A DNA stretch of 64,000 nt from Adiantum capillus-veneris. Lineage: Eukaryota > Streptophyta > Polypodiopsida > Polypodiales > Pteridaceae. Both the position numbers and the translations under genes were made by a program. Shown piece after piece: positions 62,976 to 64,000 of the stretch. The stretch lies in contig CM043958.1 in NCBI GenBank assembly GCA_014529385.2, positions 157,954,793 through 158,018,792 on the forward strand, in the 5' to 3' direction. Every line of letters starts with the position of its first letter. Position 1 is the first letter of the stretch. The notes beneath the pieces were generated by a model. That model was not told the DNA's origin. It saw only the letters and a program-made list of their open reading frames with translations, and ran no database searches.

Positions 62976-63656
62976 TGTCACAAAGTGATGACATGGCTGC
63001 TCGAGAGGAAAACCTTGACTGTTGCTGAAAACCCTAAATCTAGAAACCCTAACCCTAAAACCTGCAAACCCTAAATTCGACCAAAAACCCTAAAACAACC
63101 TTGACCCTAACCCTAACCCTAACCCTAACCCTAGAAGGGCAGCATGCTGAATCCCGAAAATTGCGGAAAAGCAGTGCTGACGCGGCATCGTACGGCAAGG
63201 CCCGGAATTTGCGCTGGTTGAATTTGTGTGGCTGCTTTTTGGCTCTACGTAATTTGGGATAGAAAGAGAGAAGATTTGCTTTATTTTAAAAAAAGTTCAG
63301 GAGAGCTTGAGAGAGGAAAAAAAGAGCCTTTGCTTTTATTTTTAGGCTTTTGATATGAAGCTTTTGGGGCTTTGATTTTGGCATCCCTTGTAAAACATTA
63401 AATAAGTGGTTTGGGCTCCTACTCTGCAGAGCATCTGGACGCAGAGTCTGAGAGTGAGACCCAACCACTCTTGTACTTTGAACTGATTAATACATAAAGA
63501 AATATCGAAAGGGGCGCCAGTCTTTGGGGCCGATATCTCTAGGCACGGAACTCCGCCGGGCCAGTGCAAATCTATTGTGAACTGTGAACTGTTTTGAAGT
63601 GGTTATTTGGTGCTGTCATGATTGATTCTTGACTTGGAGTGTCCAAGTCTGTTACA
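62976..63656 (+). repeat. Element L 5' LTR
   Basis: 681 bp, starting TGTCACAAAGTG and ending GTCTGTTACA. It is longer than the J LTR because of telomere-like repeats and extra AT-rich sequence in the middle. Confidence 0.88.
63100..63134 (+). repeat. Telomere-like (CCCTAA)n array in element L LTR
   Basis: Five CCCTAA units in a row, preceded from 63030 by interrupted AAACCCTAA motifs. It lies at the same LTR position as the longer array in element I. Confidence 0.9.
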
Positions 63657-63657
63657 G

Positions 63658-63669
63658 TGGTACCAGAGC
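63658..63669 (+). promoter_or_regulatory. Element L primer-binding site (tRNA-iMet, one change)
   Basis: TGGTACCAGAGC differs from the usual site by one base and lies two bases after the LTR. Confidence 0.88.
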
Positions 63670-63721
63670 ACGGCCGATTTCTCTTCTACGGGAAATCCGA
63701 TCCCAATTTTCCGCGGCACCT

Positions 63722-64000
63722 ATGGCTTTACGCAAGGATCAGTCGACTCCCTGTGAATCCGGAGATGCGGATAGGGATCGCAACGAAGATTCCGACAGAG
63801 AGTATGGCCCGCCTCGGTCTACTCAGGCGGAGCAACGAGAGATGAAGCGTCGTCAATTGATCGGCGATGCAACAAAGATGATGCTCAGTTTTGCGAAAGA
63901 CCCAAAATTGGCAAAATACATGAGCGAGACTTCTTTTCAGAAAGTGCACGAGCAGTGGTAGAAAACCACAACACCACCCCCGAAACCAACTTTCAAGAAA
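63722..64000 (+). pseudogene. Element L gag start
   Basis: ATG 63722 begins MALRKDQSTPCESGDADRDR and continues like element J gag (LIGDATKMMLSFAKDPK, MSETSFQKVHEQW). A TAG at 63959-63961 replaces the Gln codon that J has there. The frame continues to the window edge. Confidence 0.82.

Larger units (their letters stand above)
62976..64000 (+). mobile_element. Element L: J-family element entering from the right edge
   Basis: 5' LTR (62976-63656), primer site and the first 279 bp of gag are present; the rest lies beyond the window. A purine-rich AAGAGGAAA precedes the LTR, which could also mark it as the 3' LTR of another element on the left. Confidence 0.85.

Overview
This window is plant nuclear DNA made up almost entirely of LTR retrotransposons. 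Four signs support this: Ty3/gypsy chromovirus polyproteins ending in chromodomains; primer-binding sites matching plant initiator tRNA-Met (TGGTATCAGAGC) at seven places; MITEs and a CACTA transposase remnant; and one host gene start. That gene start lies near the left edge. Two short spliced exons (2358-2492 and 2568-2606) match the start of the plant CDKAL1-type tRNA methylthiotransferase. The species cannot be read from the sequence. The density of nested elements suggests a large, repeat-rich land-plant genome.

1-3514 is the least retrotransposon-dominated part. It holds decayed DNA, an inverted-repeat element (about 1440-1915), a 348-bp MITE with TAA target duplications (1930-2277), and the gene start followed by (GA)n and (GT)n(GA)n microsatellites. 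Both small elements carry tRNA-like pol III boxes.

3515-42550 is one insertion site containing a four-level nest. Every level has a target-site duplication (TSD) readable at both ends. Element D (minus strand, TSD TTCTC) was split by element C (5327-17650, plus, CTGTC) and by element B2 (20706-39611, plus, ACACC). C was then split by B1 (7720-13955, plus, CTATT). A hAT-type MITE (13018-13554, CAGCAGTT) lies in B1's 3' LTR. B2 took element E in its 5' LTR (21609-28034, minus, CTATC) and element A in its interior (29673-36897, plus, GCGAT). A is very young: its two 1477-bp LTRs differ at about three sites, and it keeps one open frame of about 1222 codons from zinc knuckle to chromodomain. However, it has no capsid domain and no ATG before the protease region. 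B and C share leader and LTR architecture but are complementary. B keeps Gag, and protease in one copy, but has no RT or integrase. C keeps RT, RNase H and integrase but has lost most of Gag and the protease.

42551-50328 is a patchwork of truncated elements: chromodomain remnants, LTR pieces, a reversed pol fragment and a small element (I) with hairpin minisatellites. The 3' LTR of I contains a long (CCCTAA)n tract.

50329-61204 is element J (plus), a decayed gypsy element. It has a second hAT-type MITE in its RNase H region. Its integrase region is replaced by about 4.3 kb containing a CACTA transposase remnant and an unidentified LTR-associated minus-strand coding stretch. 61205-64000 holds degenerate non-coding repeats, a solo J-family LTR (TSD TAATG), a minisatellite, and the 5' LTR and gag start of another J-family element that runs off the right edge.

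Apart from the CDKAL1-like exons I see no host gene. All other sizeable coding stretches belong to, or sit within, mobile elements, and only the polyprotein of element A is open over its whole length.
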